Below, piece after piece: positions 33,841 to 43,208 of a DNA stretch of 64,000 nt. The notes under the pieces are model-generated. The model saw only the letters and a program-made list of their open reading frames with translations, had not been told where the DNA came from and searched no databases. Source of the stretch: Pedobacter mendelii (GTDB taxonomy: Bacteria; Bacteroidota; Bacteroidia; Sphingobacteriales; Sphingobacteriaceae); contig NZ_BMDJ01000010.1 of the NCBI RefSeq assembly GCF_014635725.1, positions 62,001-126,000 of the forward strand, in the 5' to 3' direction. Within the stretch, counting starts at the first letter, position 1; each line of letters begins with the position of its first letter. The position numbers and the translations under genes are program-made.

Positions 33841-34416
33841 ATGCGCAAGGCATTTTTGTATGTTGTAATTCTTGGGTTGCCATTGTTTATGGTTTCCTGT
33901 GGAGATGACGACCTAAAAAAAGCCAACCCGGTTAGTAATCAAAAAATAATTCTTAACCGAGATAGAACACTTGGTGTCGAAATTATTTACAGTGATTCTG
34001 CAAGGGTGAAAGCAAAAGGAAATGCACCAATTATGGATAAAGTTACGGCTGATAATGGCAGTACTTACCAGGAAATGATTAAGGGTGTAAAAATTGATTT
34101 TTTTAATGTAAACCAGCCAGGAGTAATTGATGGCACATTAATTTGTGACTATTCGATTAGGAGAGATCAGGAGCAAAAAACATTTTTCAGAAAAAATGTA
34201 GTTGTTAAAAATGCCAAAGGCGATACCTTTTCATCTGAAGAATTAATTTGGGATGAAGCAAAAAAGCTTTTTTATTCTACACAAAGAGTTACGATACAAA
34301 CAACGGATGGTAATGTTATTGAGGGCATAGATTTTGAAGCACCTCAGGATTTTAGCACGTATAAGATTAATACAGCAAGTGGGCAGGCTGTATTAAAAGA
34401 TGCAATTGCACCATAG
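33841..34416 (+). CDS. lptC: LPS export ABC transporter periplasmic protein LptC
   Basis: The 191-residue protein has a lipoprotein-type signal peptide (MRKAFLYVVILGLPLFMVSC) and then a beta-jellyroll sequence with VEIIYSDSARVKAKGNAPIM and FRKNVVVKNAKGDTFSSEEL followed by IWDEAKKLFYS. The motif WDxxKKxxxS is common to Bacteroidota LptC. It would link LptB2FG to LptA in carrying lipopolysaccharide across the periplasm. It begins two bases after the barrel gene stop, suggesting cotranscription. Confidence 0.82.
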   Translation: MRKAFLYVVILGLPLFMVSCGDDDLKKANPVSNQKIILNRDRTLGVEIIYSDSARVKAKGNAPIMDKVTADNGSTYQEMIKGVKIDFFNVNQPGVIDGTLICDYSIRRDQEQKTFFRKNVVVKNAKGDTFSSEELIWDEAKKLFYSTQRVTIQTTDGNVIEGIDFEAPQDFSTYKINTASGQAVLKDAIAP

Positions 34417-34548
34417 AAAAACCAAAATTTCCCTTCTCTATTTGCTTAAAAATTAAACAGTTGATAAATAAAATTTTGTGTTTTCTTTTTTGAGGCAAAT
34501 TTGTATCTTGCGCCCTCTTAAAAAAAACTAAATAATATAAAGTACAAT

Positions 34549-36633
34549 ATGGGATTAATGACATTTTTGCGTAACCGTGCAGGCTATATACTGGTCTTTG
34601 CAATTGGTTTTGCAATTGTTGCATTTTTAGTAGGTGATGCAATTAACGTGGGTAAGCCTTTTTGGGCCGCAAACCAAAAAACAGTTGGTTCGGTTGATGG
34701 AAACGATATCAGTATCGATGATTTCGGGCCAAAGGTAGAGCAAAATTTAAATCAGTTTAAACAGCAATACGGCGGTAGTGCAAATGCACAAATGCAATCA
34801 ATGGCCGTAGATCAGGCTTGGAATGCAGAATTAGCAAGTGTTTTGTTGAATAAAGAATATGATAGATTAGGTTTAACGGTTTCAGAAGATGAACTGGTCG
34901 ATTTATTGGTTGGTCAAAATCCAAGTCCTTTAATTAAACAGTATTTTACAAACCCTCAAACCGGACAGTTAGACCGGATGCAATTAAACAGCTTTTTAAA
35001 GTCTAAAGAGCCTCAGGCACAAAGCCAATCTGCATTATTACAAACAGAGGTTAAGAATCAAACTTTACAGCAGAAATATTCTAATTTAATCCGTAACTCG
35101 GTTTATGTAACTTCTTTAGAAGCTACGGATGAATATACGAACCGTAATAAACTGGCCAACTTTAAATACGTAAGCCTTGATTATACTTCTATTCCTGATG
35201 CTTCAGTGAAATTAACTGATGCTGATTACTCGGAATATTACGATGCAAATAAAGCCCGTTTCAATAACCCACAAGAAACACGCTCTTTTGAATATGTTAT
35301 TTTTAGTATTAAACCTACTAAAGCTGATTCTGTTGCTGTAAAAGCACAAGTAGAAAAAATCGCAGCAGATTTTAAAGTAGCTAAAAACGATTCACTTTTC
35401 GCCGCAATTAATTCGGACGTTAAAGTACCTTTCACGTATATTACTAAGGGTAAATTAGATCCTGCTGTAGATTCGGCAGTATTTTCATTGCCTGCCGGCA
35501 GCTATTATGGACCGGCATTAACAGGTAACTCTTATAAAATTGTTAAAGTTATTTCAACGCGTACTTCTCCTGATTCTGTAAAGGTAAGTCACATTTTAAT
35601 TGACCCTGCTAAAGTTGGTGGTGAAGATAAAGCCGTTAAATTAGCCGATTCATTAAAAGGAATCATTTCAAAAGGAGGTAATTTTGCCGAATTGGCAAAA
35701 ACTTACAGTGTTGATGGTTCAAAAGACCAGGGAGGTTCTATGCCCGCCTTTGCTCGTGGTGCTATGGTACCAGAATTTGAAAATGCAGCATTTGATGGAA
35801 GTGTAGGTGATTTGAAAACAGTTAAATCTCAGTTCGGTATTCACATTATGAAAATCGAAAAGCAAATCGGTTCATCCAAAGTGGCAAAACTCGCTTATGT
35901 AGAAAAATCATTGGCAGCGAGCAGCAAAACTCAGGCATCTGCATATAAAGCAGCAAGCAATTTCTTAAACGATGTTAAGGGAAATGATTTCGCCAAATTT
36001 GCTCAAACTAAAAACTTAAAAACTGCTGTTGCAGATAAAATCACGGCAACTCAAGGTTTTGCACCGGGTTTAGACAATCCTCGTAAATTAATTCAGGATG
36101 CTTATGCAGCTGATAAAGGTGACGTTCTACCTGAGATTTATACCATGGGTGATGGTTATGTTGTCGCACATCTAACGGATGTTAAGCCTAAAGGTGCTTT
36201 ATCTTTAGATGCTGTTAAAAAAGAAATTCAGCCAATGGTGCTTAATGCAGCTAAAGCAAAGTTATTAAAATCAAAGTTTGATGGTGCAGGTAAAGCTGGT
36301 TTAGCTCAAATTGCAGCTAAAGTTGGCCGTTCAGTTCTTCCGGTTCAAAATATTGTTTTTGCTAACCCAATTATTCCTGGAGTGGCGCAGGAAAATAAAC
36401 TGATAGGTTCTGTTTTCGGTTCTCAACCAGGTAAAATTTCAGTACCTGTAGATGGGGAACGTGGCGTATATGTATTCTCTGTAGATGGATTTTCAAATCC
36501 TGCTCCAATCGCCAACATGTTTAAACAAAAAGAAACTATGTTGTTGAGTTTAGGTCAGCGTTCTTTAGGCGCAGCTTTCCAGGCTTTACAGGATAATGCG
36601 AAGATAAAAGACAATCGCGTGAAATTCTATTAA
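34549..36633 (+). CDS. Peptidylprolyl isomerase, PpiD/SurA-like
   Basis: The 694-residue protein has an N-terminal membrane helix (YILVFAIGFAIVAFLVGDA), a SurA-like N-domain and a PpiC-type parvulin domain with VKVSHILIDPAK, GGNFAELAKTYSVDGSKDQ, SMPAFARGAMVPEFENAAF and KSQFGIHIMKIEKQ. It is anchored in the inner membrane with the chaperone part in the periplasm, helping outer-membrane and secreted proteins fold. The spacing fits PpiD-like proteins. A terminator at 36655-36683 closes it. The TTTTTTGAGGCAAA and TATCTTGC sequence at about 34499-34514 is a weak promoter-like element. Confidence 0.85.
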   Translation: MGLMTFLRNRAGYILVFAIGFAIVAFLVGDAINVGKPFWAANQKTVGSVDGNDISIDDFGPKVEQNLNQFKQQYGGSANAQMQSMAVDQAWNAELASVLLNKEYDRLGLTVSEDELVDLLVGQNPSPLIKQYFTNPQTGQLDRMQLNSFLKSKEPQAQSQSALLQTEVKNQTLQQKYSNLIRNSVYVTSLEATDEYTNRNKLANFKYVSLDYTSIPDASVKLTDADYSEYYDANKARFNNPQETRSFEYVIFSIKPTKADSVAVKAQVEKIAADFKVAKNDSLFAAINSDVKVPFTYITKGKLDPAVDSAVFSLPAGSYYGPALTGNSYKIVKVISTRTSPDSVKVSHILIDPAKVGGEDKAVKLADSLKGIISKGGNFAELAKTYSVDGSKDQGGSMPAFARGAMVPEFENAAFDGSVGDLKTVKSQFGIHIMKIEKQIGSSKVAKLAYVEKSLAASSKTQASAYKAASNFLNDVKGNDFAKFAQTKNLKTAVADKITATQGFAPGLDNPRKLIQDAYAADKGDVLPEIYTMGDGYVVAHLTDVKPKGALSLDAVKKEIQPMVLNAAKAKLLKSKFDGAGKAGLAQIAAKVGRSVLPVQNIVFANPIIPGVAQENKLIGSVFGSQPGKISVPVDGERGVYVFSVDGFSNPAPIANMFKQKETMLLSLGQRSLGAAFQALQDNAKIKDNRVKFY

Positions 36634-36654
36634 TTAGAAATTGCGTAATTTTAC

Positions 36655-36683
36655 AACCGTCATGATGTTAAGTCGTGACGGTT
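36655..36683 (+). terminator. Rho-independent terminator after the PpiD-like gene
   Basis: AACCGTCATGA at 36655-36665 pairs with TCGTGACGGTT at 36673-36683 with one T-G pair and a 7-base loop, followed by a run of Ts. It lies 21 bases after the stop codon. Confidence 0.85.
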
Positions 36684-36699
36684 TTTTTATTCACATATC

Positions 36700-37215
36700 A
36701 TGGAAATTCAGGAAAACTTCGTTAATAAAGTAGCCAATAGCGGTTTAGTTACGCTCAATTTAGAAGATTATTATCATCCGGGAGAGCGGGTTATATATGA
36801 CATCAAGGAGAATCTTTTCCACGGTTTAATGCTCAGAGAAAAGGATTTCCGTGAGTTTATTAAGAACCATGAATGGAATCAATATCAAAATAAGAATGTT
36901 GCCATAATTTGCTCGGCAGATGCAATTGTTCCAACTTGGGCATACATGCTTTTGGCGAACAAACTAAAGCCTTATGCAAATGAAGTTGTTTTTGGTGGGT
37001 TAGATACTTTAGAGGCTGTTATGTTTGCGAAAGCATTATCAAAAATAAATCCTCAATCATTCGCAAATGAACGTGTAGTTGTAAAAGGCTGCGGAGATAT
37101 TGATATTCCTGTTTCTGCTTATGTAGAAATTACCAACCTGCTAACGCCAGTTGTTAAAAGCATCATGTTTGGCGAACCCTGTTCAACTGTTCCGGTATTT
37201 AAAAGAAAAGATTAA
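36700..37215 (+). CDS. DUF2480 family protein
   Basis: The 171-residue protein begins VNKVANSGLVTLNLEDYYHP and includes IKENLFHGLMLREKDFREF, VAIICSADAIVPTWAYMLLA and VVVKGCGDIDIPVSAYVEIT, matching DUF2480 throughout. Cys residues in KGCGDI and GEPCST are conserved. The function is unknown. It is separated from the preceding gene by a terminator, so it likely has its own promoter. Confidence 0.82.
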   Translation: MEIQENFVNKVANSGLVTLNLEDYYHPGERVIYDIKENLFHGLMLREKDFREFIKNHEWNQYQNKNVAIICSADAIVPTWAYMLLANKLKPYANEVVFGGLDTLEAVMFAKALSKINPQSFANERVVVKGCGDIDIPVSAYVEITNLLTPVVKSIMFGEPCSTVPVFKRKD

Positions 37216-37309
37216 TTTTTGGTTTGCTTTTTGCACATCATGTTAGGATAGCTTGCAAATAAATCGTTTATAATGCAGATATTCACACCATTGAAACACA
37301 CACAAGCAA

Positions 37310-38083
37310 ATGAAAAGGTTATTTTTAATCATCTCAAGTATATTTTATGCGCAATTTATTTCTGCGCAGGAATTGCCGTTAAAGAAAGAGGCGGTTTTTC
37401 AGGAAGGAGAGGTGCTTAGCTACAAACTCCGATATGGATTTATCACAGCTGCTGAAGCTACCATTAAGGTTCAAAATTCTGACTTAAAATTTGATAACAG
37501 ACCAACTTATAAGTTAACTGTAGATGCCCAGACCTCAGGTACATTTGATGTGTTTTATAAAATCAGGGATCATTACGATTCATATATCGATAAAACAGAC
37601 TTGTTGCCTTATTTTTACCAGGAGAACATTCGGGAGGCAAGTTATAAGCGGCAAGATAAAGCCCGCTTTAGCCAGGATGCTAAAAAAGTAGTTTCAAACA
37701 GGGGAACATTTACCACACCAACCACACAAACTTTTGATTTAGTTTCTGCTTACTATTTTGCCAGGAGCCTGGATGTCTCAAAACTCAAAATTGGAGATAA
37801 ATTTAAGCTAAACTATTTTTTAGGCGATGAGATTTCGGCATTGGAAATTGAGTATACAGGTAAAGAAACTGTAAAAAACAAATTAGGAAATATACGGTGC
37901 CTTAAATTTAGCCCTTCTATAAAACCAGGCCGAATTTTTAAAAAGGATAGCAGGTTGTATCTTTGGGTTACTGATGATGGTAACCGTGTTCCGGTGAAGG
38001 CACAGGTAGAAATATTAGTTGGTGCAGTAACTATGGAACTGACATCGGCAGTAGGTTTAAAATATGCTTTAGCAAAAGACTAA
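37310..38083 (+). CDS. DUF3108 domain-containing exported protein
   Basis: The 257-residue protein has a signal peptide (LFLIISSIFYAQFISAQ) and the DUF3108 pattern: FQEGEVLSYKLRYGFITAAE, LTVDAQTSGTFDVFYKIRDH and FTTPTTQTFDLVSAYYFARS. It is probably periplasmic and beta-rich; the role is unknown. The next gene starts at its stop codon, so the two are coupled. Confidence 0.8.
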   Translation: MKRLFLIISSIFYAQFISAQELPLKKEAVFQEGEVLSYKLRYGFITAAEATIKVQNSDLKFDNRPTYKLTVDAQTSGTFDVFYKIRDHYDSYIDKTDLLPYFYQENIREASYKRQDKARFSQDAKKVVSNRGTFTTPTTQTFDLVSAYYFARSLDVSKLKIGDKFKLNYFLGDEISALEIEYTGKETVKNKLGNIRCLKFSPSIKPGRIFKKDSRLYLWVTDDGNRVPVKAQVEILVGAVTMELTSAVGLKYALAKD

Positions 38084-38649
38084 TGATGATAGAAGTGGAA
38101 CAGGTGCTGGTGCACGAAGATGTTTTGAAAGAAAACTTTGTATGTAACTTAAGTAAATGCAAGGGAATTTGTTGTGTTGAAGGCGATTCAGGCGCACCAT
38201 TGGATAATGATGAAAAAGCTGTTCTCGAAGAAATTTATCCTAAAATAAAGCACCTTTTAAATGAAAAGGGTATTAAAGCTATAGAAGAACAAGGCGTTTA
38301 TGTTGTAGATGAAGACGGCGATTTAACCACACCATGTGTAGATAAAAATAAGGAATGTGCTTATGTTCTTTTTGAAGGTGGCATTACCAAATGCGCAATA
38401 GAAAAAGCTTACGAACAAGGAATAGTAGATTGGCAGAAACCAATTTCATGTCATTTATATCCAATCAGAATTACCAAATATCCGGAGTTTGAAGTTTTAA
38501 ATTACGATAGGTGGCACATTTGCCATGATGCCTGTACTTTTGGGCGTGAACTAAAAGTTCCCGTTTATAGTTTTTTAAAAGGTCCGCTTATTCGAAAATA
38601 CGGTGAGGCCTGGTATAAAGAACTTGAAGAATCAGTTGCTGCAATGTAG
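38083..38649 (+). CDS. DUF3109 family protein, cysteine-rich
   Basis: The 188-residue protein has a cysteine set typical of DUF3109: VCNLSKCKGICCVEGDSG, TPCVDKNKECAY, TKCAIEKAY, ISCHLYPIRITKY and WHICHDACTFG. These are probable metal-binding residues, possibly for iron-sulfur or zinc, related to the YkgJ type. It is cytosolic with no signal peptide. The ATG overlaps the TAA of the previous gene by one base; an ATG three bases later is an alternative. Confidence 0.83.
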   Translation: MMIEVEQVLVHEDVLKENFVCNLSKCKGICCVEGDSGAPLDNDEKAVLEEIYPKIKHLLNEKGIKAIEEQGVYVVDEDGDLTTPCVDKNKECAYVLFEGGITKCAIEKAYEQGIVDWQKPISCHLYPIRITKYPEFEVLNYDRWHICHDACTFGRELKVPVYSFLKGPLIRKYGEAWYKELEESVAAM

Positions 38650-38699
38650 TTCTAATCTAAAATTTTCGACAAGTCTTTACAAGCCCTTAACAGCGACGC

Positions 38700-38732
38700 A
38701 TCTGCGCTTCATCTGCGCTTGATCTACGCTTC
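38700..38732. repeat. 11-bp tandem repeat, three units
   Basis: Units ATCTGCGCTTC (38700-38710), ATCTGCGCTTG (38711-38721) and ATCTACGCTTC (38722-38732) follow directly, with a decayed partial unit after. The period is about one helical turn. No function is known; it lies about 140 bases upstream of rfbB. Confidence 0.75.
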
Positions 38733-38848
38733 ATCTATCCATAGGAATTGGGTAATTTGATCCACTTCAAAATTTAAATAATTAATAAGCATAGACTTAA
38801 ATTGTTTCTTTGTAATAACTATCTTATTTTAGCGGATTGAAAATCATT

Positions 38849-38856
38849 TATCTTTG
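38849..38856 (+). promoter_or_regulatory. -7 box (TATCTTTG) before rfbB
   Basis: An exact TAnnTTTG match ends 16 bases before the GTG start of rfbB at 38873. No TTG lies at the usual spacing. It is the likely promoter of the rhamnose operon. Confidence 0.45.
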
Positions 38857-38872
38857 ATTATAAATCTATAAA

Positions 38873-39925
38873 GTGAAAAAAATCCTAATCACCGGTGGTG
38901 CCGGTTTCATTGGCTCTCATGTAGTACGCCGTTTTGTAACAAACTATCCTCAATATGAAATTGTAAATCTTGATAAGTTAACTTATGCAGGCAACCTTGC
39001 GAATTTAACGGATATCGAAAATAAACCGAATTACAGATTTGTTAAGGAGGATATTACAGATGCTACCGCGATGTTTGAATTGTTCAAAGCAGAAAACTTT
39101 GATGCCGTAATTCATTTAGCAGCAGAAAGCCATGTAGATAGGTCTATAACCGATCCAACAGCATTTGTCATTACGAACGTAATTGGTACGGTAAATTTAT
39201 TAAATGCTGCCCGTGAATTCTGGAAAGGCGATTATGATAAAAAACGTTTCTACCATGTAAGTACCGATGAAGTTTATGGAGCTTTAGGCGAAGAAGGCAT
39301 GTTTACGGAAACTACGGCTTATGATCCACACAGTCCGTATTCTGCTTCAAAGGCCAGCTCTGATCACTTTGTTCGGGCTTATCATGATACATACGGAATG
39401 GATTGTGTAATTTCAAATTGCTCAAATAATTATGGTTCGCATCACTTTCCGGAGAAATTGATTCCGCTTGCTATAAATAATATAAAAAACAATAAACCTG
39501 TTCCTGTTTATGGAAAAGGTGAAAATGTTCGCGATTGGTTATGGGTTGAAGACCATGCCCGTGCGATAGATGTAATTTTTCACAATTCTAAAACCGGCGA
39601 TACCTATAATATTGGTGGACATAATGAGTGGAAAAATATCGATTTGATAAATCTTCTTTGTACCATCATGGATCAAAAATTAGGTCGCGAAGCCGGGGAA
39701 TCTGCTAAACTCATAACTTACGTTACCGATAGAGCAGGACATGATTTGCGTTATGCAATTGATTCGAGCAAGTTGCAGAATCAATTGGATTGGGTACCGA
39801 GCTTACAATTTGAAGAAGGTTTGGCTAAAACGGTTGACTGGTATCTTCAAAATGAGGACTGGTTAAACAATGTCACTTCAGGCAATTATCAATCTTATTA
39901 CAATCAACAATACAACAATAAATAA
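38873..39925 (+). CDS. rfbB: dTDP-glucose 4,6-dehydratase
   Basis: The 350-residue protein begins KKILITGGAGFIGSHVVRRF with the GxxGxxG NAD-binding loop and has HLAAESHVDRSI, YHVSTDEVYGALGEEG, and YSASKASSDHFVRAYHDTYG with the YxxxK pair. NCSNNYGSHHFPEKLIPLAI is the family signature. It converts dTDP-glucose to dTDP-4-keto-6-deoxyglucose. The start is GTG at 38873; no in-frame ATG precedes the motif. It is first in the gene order rfbB, rfbC, rfbD, rfbA. Confidence 0.96.
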   Translation: MKKILITGGAGFIGSHVVRRFVTNYPQYEIVNLDKLTYAGNLANLTDIENKPNYRFVKEDITDATAMFELFKAENFDAVIHLAAESHVDRSITDPTAFVITNVIGTVNLLNAAREFWKGDYDKKRFYHVSTDEVYGALGEEGMFTETTAYDPHSPYSASKASSDHFVRAYHDTYGMDCVISNCSNNYGSHHFPEKLIPLAINNIKNNKPVPVYGKGENVRDWLWVEDHARAIDVIFHNSKTGDTYNIGGHNEWKNIDLINLLCTIMDQKLGREAGESAKLITYVTDRAGHDLRYAIDSSKLQNQLDWVPSLQFEEGLAKTVDWYLQNEDWLNNVTSGNYQSYYNQQYNNK

Positions 39926-40467
39926 TGGACATTCAGGAAACAGGCCTAAAGGATTGCGTTATTATTAAACCCAGAGTTTTCGAAGACCCCAGAGGATATT
40001 TTTTTGAAAGCTTTAATAAAAATACCTTTGAAGAGAAAACTGGTTTGTCTGGTAATTTTGTTCAGGATAACCAATCCTTTTCATCTTATGGCGTAATCAG
40101 AGGTTTACATGCTCAATCAGGAGCATTTGCCCAGGCTAAATTGGTACGTGTATTAAAAGGCGAAGTATTAGATGTTGCTGTTGACATCCGTCCAGGTTCT
40201 CCAACCTATGGCAAGCACATTTCAGTTAAATTAAGTGCAGAGAATAGATTACAGCTATATGTACCAAGAGGCTTTTTGCATGGGTTTTCAGTTCTAAGTG
40301 AAACGGCAGAATTCTTTTATAAATGCGATAATTTTTACAACAAAGCTTCGGAAGTTGGGGTAATATATAATGATGCAGATTTAGTTATTGACTGGATGAT
40401 TCCGGCAGATAAAGCCGCTGTATCTGATAAAGATTTAATTCTAAATTCCTTTTCTTCTTTAACATAA
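39925..40467 (+). CDS. rfbC: dTDP-4-dehydrorhamnose 3,5-epimerase
   Basis: The 180-residue protein has KPRVFEDPRGYFFESFNKN, NFVQDNQSFSSYGVIRGLHA, LVRVLKGEVLDVAVDIRPGS and VPRGFLHGFSVLSETAEFFY, with the catalytic His in the GLH motif. It is a cupin-fold enzyme that epimerises dTDP-4-keto-6-deoxyglucose at C3 and C5. The start overlaps the rfbB stop by one base, showing a tight operon. Confidence 0.95.
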   Translation: MDIQETGLKDCVIIKPRVFEDPRGYFFESFNKNTFEEKTGLSGNFVQDNQSFSSYGVIRGLHAQSGAFAQAKLVRVLKGEVLDVAVDIRPGSPTYGKHISVKLSAENRLQLYVPRGFLHGFSVLSETAEFFYKCDNFYNKASEVGVIYNDADLVIDWMIPADKAAVSDKDLILNSFSSLT

Positions 40468-40468
40468 C

Positions 40469-41329
40469 ATGGGCAAAATATTAGTGATTGGTGCCGGCGG
40501 TCAGTTAGGGCAATGCCTTAAAACTGTGGCAGAGCGAAGGGGTATTTCAGATATCGTTTTTCCAACAGAAAAGGAGGGAAACATCTTAGATGCAGATTTG
40601 TTGAATGCCCTACTTGAAAAAGAAAAACCTGCTTTTGTAATTAATTGTGCGGCCTACACCGCTGTTGATAAGGCAGAAGATGAAGTCGAGTTATCAAAAG
40701 CCATTAATGAAACCGGAGCGGCCTATTTGGCAACAGCTTGTAAATCGAATCAATCAACCTTAGTTCATGTTTCTACAGATTTCGTTTTCGAAGGAAATGA
40801 AGTAAAGCTTTTGAAAGAAGATGATGTTGCAAATCCGATAAATGTTTACGGCGTTACCAAATTAAATGGTGAGCAAGCCGTTACATCTATTTTAGATGCA
40901 TATTTTATCTTACGTACAAGCTGGTTGTATTCTGAGTATGCAAATAACTTTGTTAAAACCATGTTAAAACTAGGTGCGGAAAGAGACGAATTGGGGATTA
41001 TAGCCGATCAGGTTGGAACGCCAACTTATGCAATAGATTTAGCAAATGCGATTTTTGATATTATTGTATCAGGCAAAAAAAGTTATGGTGTTTACCACTA
41101 CAGTAATGAAGGGGTAACATCGTGGTTTGATTTCGCTAAAGCTATATTTGATATTAGCGAAACAGCGGTGAAGGTAAATCCAATTCCTGGGTCTGCTTAT
41201 CCAACAAAAGCTAAAAGACCAGCATTTTCTGTAATGGATAAATCAAAAATTAAAAATGAATTCGATCTAAATATTCCTTATTGGAGAGATAGTTTGGTTG
41301 AGTGCATCTCGAAAATTAACAATAACTAA
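40469..41329 (+). CDS. rfbD: dTDP-4-dehydrorhamnose reductase
   Basis: The 286-residue protein begins ILVIGAGGQLGQCLKTVA, an NADPH-binding loop, and has FVINCAAYTAVDKAEDEV, VHVSTDFVFEGNE, NVYGVTKLNGEQAV (YxxxK) and LRTSWLYSEYANNFVKTMLK. It reduces the epimerised keto sugar to dTDP-L-rhamnose. It starts one base after rfbC and precedes rfbA by 16 bases. Confidence 0.95.
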   Translation: MGKILVIGAGGQLGQCLKTVAERRGISDIVFPTEKEGNILDADLLNALLEKEKPAFVINCAAYTAVDKAEDEVELSKAINETGAAYLATACKSNQSTLVHVSTDFVFEGNEVKLLKEDDVANPINVYGVTKLNGEQAVTSILDAYFILRTSWLYSEYANNFVKTMLKLGAERDELGIIADQVGTPTYAIDLANAIFDIIVSGKKSYGVYHYSNEGVTSWFDFAKAIFDISETAVKVNPIPGSAYPTKAKRPAFSVMDKSKIKNEFDLNIPYWRDSLVECISKINNN

Positions 41330-41345
41330 TAACCAATAATTATAT

Positions 41346-42206
41346 ATGAAAGGTATAATTTTAGCTGGTGGCAGCGGAACCCGTTTACATCCATTAACCT
41401 TAGCTTGCAGTAAGCAAATGATGCCGGTTTATGATAAACCGATGATTTATTATCCGTTATCTACCTTAATGCTTGCGGGTATTAAAGAAATTTTAATCAT
41501 TTCTACACCGCATGATTTACCAAATTTTGAAAAATTATTGGGTGATGGTGCTTCGTTGGGTTGTAAATTTAGTTATGCTGTGCAGGCAGAACCAAATGGA
41601 TTAGCCCAGGCTTTCGTAATCGGTGAAGAGTTCATTGGAAAAGATAAAGTAGCTTTGGTTTTGGGTGATAATATCTTCCATGGAGATGGTATGGCAAAAT
41701 TATTACAAGCCAGTTCAAATCCTGAAGGTGGTGTTGTTTTTGCTTACCAAGTTTCAGACCCTGAGCGTTATGGTGTGGTAGAATTTGATGCCAACAAGAA
41801 AGCGATTTCAATTGAAGAAAAGCCTGAACAACCAAAGTCTGATTATGCTGTGCCAGGTTTGTATTTCTATGATAATGAAGTTGTTGAAATCGCTAAAAAT
41901 ATTAAGCCATCTCCACGTGGCGAATATGAAATTACCGATATTAACAAGGTTTATTTAGAAAGAGGAACATTAAAAGTTGGTGTTTTAAGTAGGGGAACAG
42001 CCTGGTTAGACACCGGAACTTTTACTTCCTTAATGCAAGCCGGACAGTTTGTTCAAATTATAGAAGAGCGCCAGGGATTAAAAATCGGGTGTATTGAAGA
42101 GATTGCTTACCGTATGGGATTTATCGATTCAGAACAGCTTAAAGCTATTGCTACGCCGTTGGTGAAGAGTGGGTATGGTAGTTATTTGTTGAAGCAGATA
42201 AAGTAG
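41346..42206 (+). CDS. rfbA: Glucose-1-phosphate thymidylyltransferase
   Basis: The 286-residue protein begins [20 protein letters not shown], the nucleotidyltransferase signature, then [33 protein letters not shown] and [20 protein letters not shown]. It makes dTDP-glucose from dTTP and glucose 1-phosphate, supplying rfbB. Its stop codon directly adjoins a repeat-rich stretch, so it may be the last gene of the operon. No terminator hairpin was recognised immediately after. Confidence 0.95.
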   Translation: MKGIILAGGSGTRLHPLTLACSKQMMPVYDKPMIYYPLSTLMLAGIKEILIISTPHDLPNFEKLLGDGASLGCKFSYAVQAEPNGLAQAFVIGEEFIGKDKVALVLGDNIFHGDGMAKLLQASSNPEGGVVFAYQVSDPERYGVVEFDANKKAISIEEKPEQPKSDYAVPGLYFYDNEVVEIAKNIKPSPRGEYEITDINKVYLERGTLKVGVLSRGTAWLDTGTFTSLMQAGQFVQIIEERQGLKIGCIEEIAYRMGFIDSEQLKAIATPLVKSGYGSYLLKQIK

Positions 42207-42271
42207 GGGTTCCCACCCCCGCTTTCTGCTTCCAAAATCTCCTAGGCCTGAAAACCCAGCGTTCCTTGCTA

Positions 42272-42327
42272 CAGCCCATCGAGATTTCCGTCAGTGGGAG
42301 GCTGGGTTGAGTGGGCCGAAGCAATCT
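42272..42327. repeat. REP-like repeat, copy A
   Basis: A 56-base unit containing GAGGCTGGGTTGAG and GGGCCGAAGCAATCT; copy B is at 43030-43084. The two differ at few bases. The core (TTGCGAGG...GAAGCAATCT) resembles short repeats scattered through many Bacteroidota chromosomes. Confidence 0.7.
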
Positions 42328-42378
42328 TTTCAGTAGCCCAAGCATCAGGCTTTCCTCGGCTGGCCGCCGAATGGCTTT

Positions 42379-42402
42379 CCACTTTTTCTTGATAAAAAGT
42401 GG
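42379..42402. repeat. Perfect 9-bp hairpin in the repeat island
   Basis: CCACTTTTT at 42379-42387 pairs with AAAAAGTGG at 42394-42402 around a 6-base loop. It may be a bidirectional terminator or part of a dispersed repeat. Confidence 0.6.
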
Positions 42403-42470
42403 AGTAAAACCGAGCTTTTTCTGCGAGCTCATGAATGCCTTAAAAACTATATACAACGCATGAATAAATC

Positions 42471-42703
42471 AAGGCTTGGATCTGCTGTTGGGTAAAATCG
42501 TTAAAGCTTTTAGAGCGGCAACACAAGTACCCGATGAAAAATCGGGCAGAACGCGTTGCCTTGGACAGGAGTAGGTCGACCTTTTTTGATAAGGCTTTAA
42601 CATTTTTCCCTTCCATCATCTCCTAGGCCGGAAAACCCAGTGCCTCACCCCTCAACCGCTCCAAAACAGAGGGGGCTGTTGGCGTGTAGAAACTCTGGTC
42701 ATT
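42471..42703. repeat. Direct repeat, copy 1 (about 233 bp)
   Basis: It matches 42785-43018 at an offset of 314 to 315 bases with small differences, starting AAGGCTTGGATCTGCTG and containing TCCTAGGCCGGAAAACCCAG. The first 90 bases are nearly identical. It contains no recognisable gene. Confidence 0.8.
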
Positions 42704-42750
42704 CGTCAGGTCCCAATTCGTTTTCTTTTACCTCATTGGCGGTGGCCTAG

Positions 42751-42774
42751 TCCTTTTGGCTTGGCCCAAAAGGA
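42751..42774. repeat. Perfect 9-bp hairpin between the direct repeats
   Basis: TCCTTTTGG at 42751-42759 pairs with CCAAAAGGA at 42766-42774 around a 6-base loop. It sits in the spacer between the two 233-bp copies. Confidence 0.6.
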
Positions 42775-42784
42775 CCAAAAACCC

Positions 42785-43018
42785 AAGGCTTGGATCTGCT
42801 GTTGGGTAAAATCGTTAAAGCTTTTAGAGCGGCAACACAAGTACCCGATGAAAAATCGGGCAGAACGCGTTGCCTTGGAGAGTAGTAAGGTTGACCTTTT
42901 TTGATAAAGCTTTAACATTTTTCCCTTCCATCATCTCCTAGGCCGGAAAACCCAGTGCCTAATCCCTCAACCGTTCCAAAGGAGAGGTGTCTGTTGGCGT
43001 GTAGAAACTCCGGTCATT
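42785..43018. repeat. Direct repeat, copy 2 (about 234 bp)
   Basis: Second copy of 42471-42703. The pair could support deletion or duplication of the 314-base unit by recombination. Confidence 0.8.
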
Positions 43019-43029
43019 GTAATACCACC

Positions 43030-43084
43030 CAGTCCATCGAGATTCCGTCATTGCGAGGCTGGGTTGAGCGGGCCGAAGCAATCT
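43030..43084. repeat. REP-like repeat, copy B
   Basis: Second copy of the unit at 42272-42327, in the same orientation and about 757 bases away. Confidence 0.7.
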
Positions 43085-43184
43085 ATAAAGCCTCAGCCCG
43101 CAAATGTTCCTTGAAGGAGAATGTAAATTAACCATTAAGAAATTAAGGCTATTAAGCTTAGGTTTTCTCAGGTGACTTAGGTGG

Positions 43185-43208
43185 TAAAACATCCAATTAA
43201 AGTTTGTC
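43185..43208. repeat. 24-bp direct repeat, copy 1
   Basis: TAAAACATCCAATTAAAG is followed by a variable pair and TGTC; the second copy is at 43343-43366. The bases from 43205 begin the dispersed element that also occurs, on the other strand, in each 182-bp unit. Confidence 0.65.

Larger units (their letters stand above)
38650..38872. other. Non-coding leader region before rfbB
   Basis: This stretch holds an 11-bp tandem repeat at 38700-38732 and a -7 box at 38849-38856. No gene and no clear terminator for the DUF3109 gene were seen. Confidence 0.6.
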
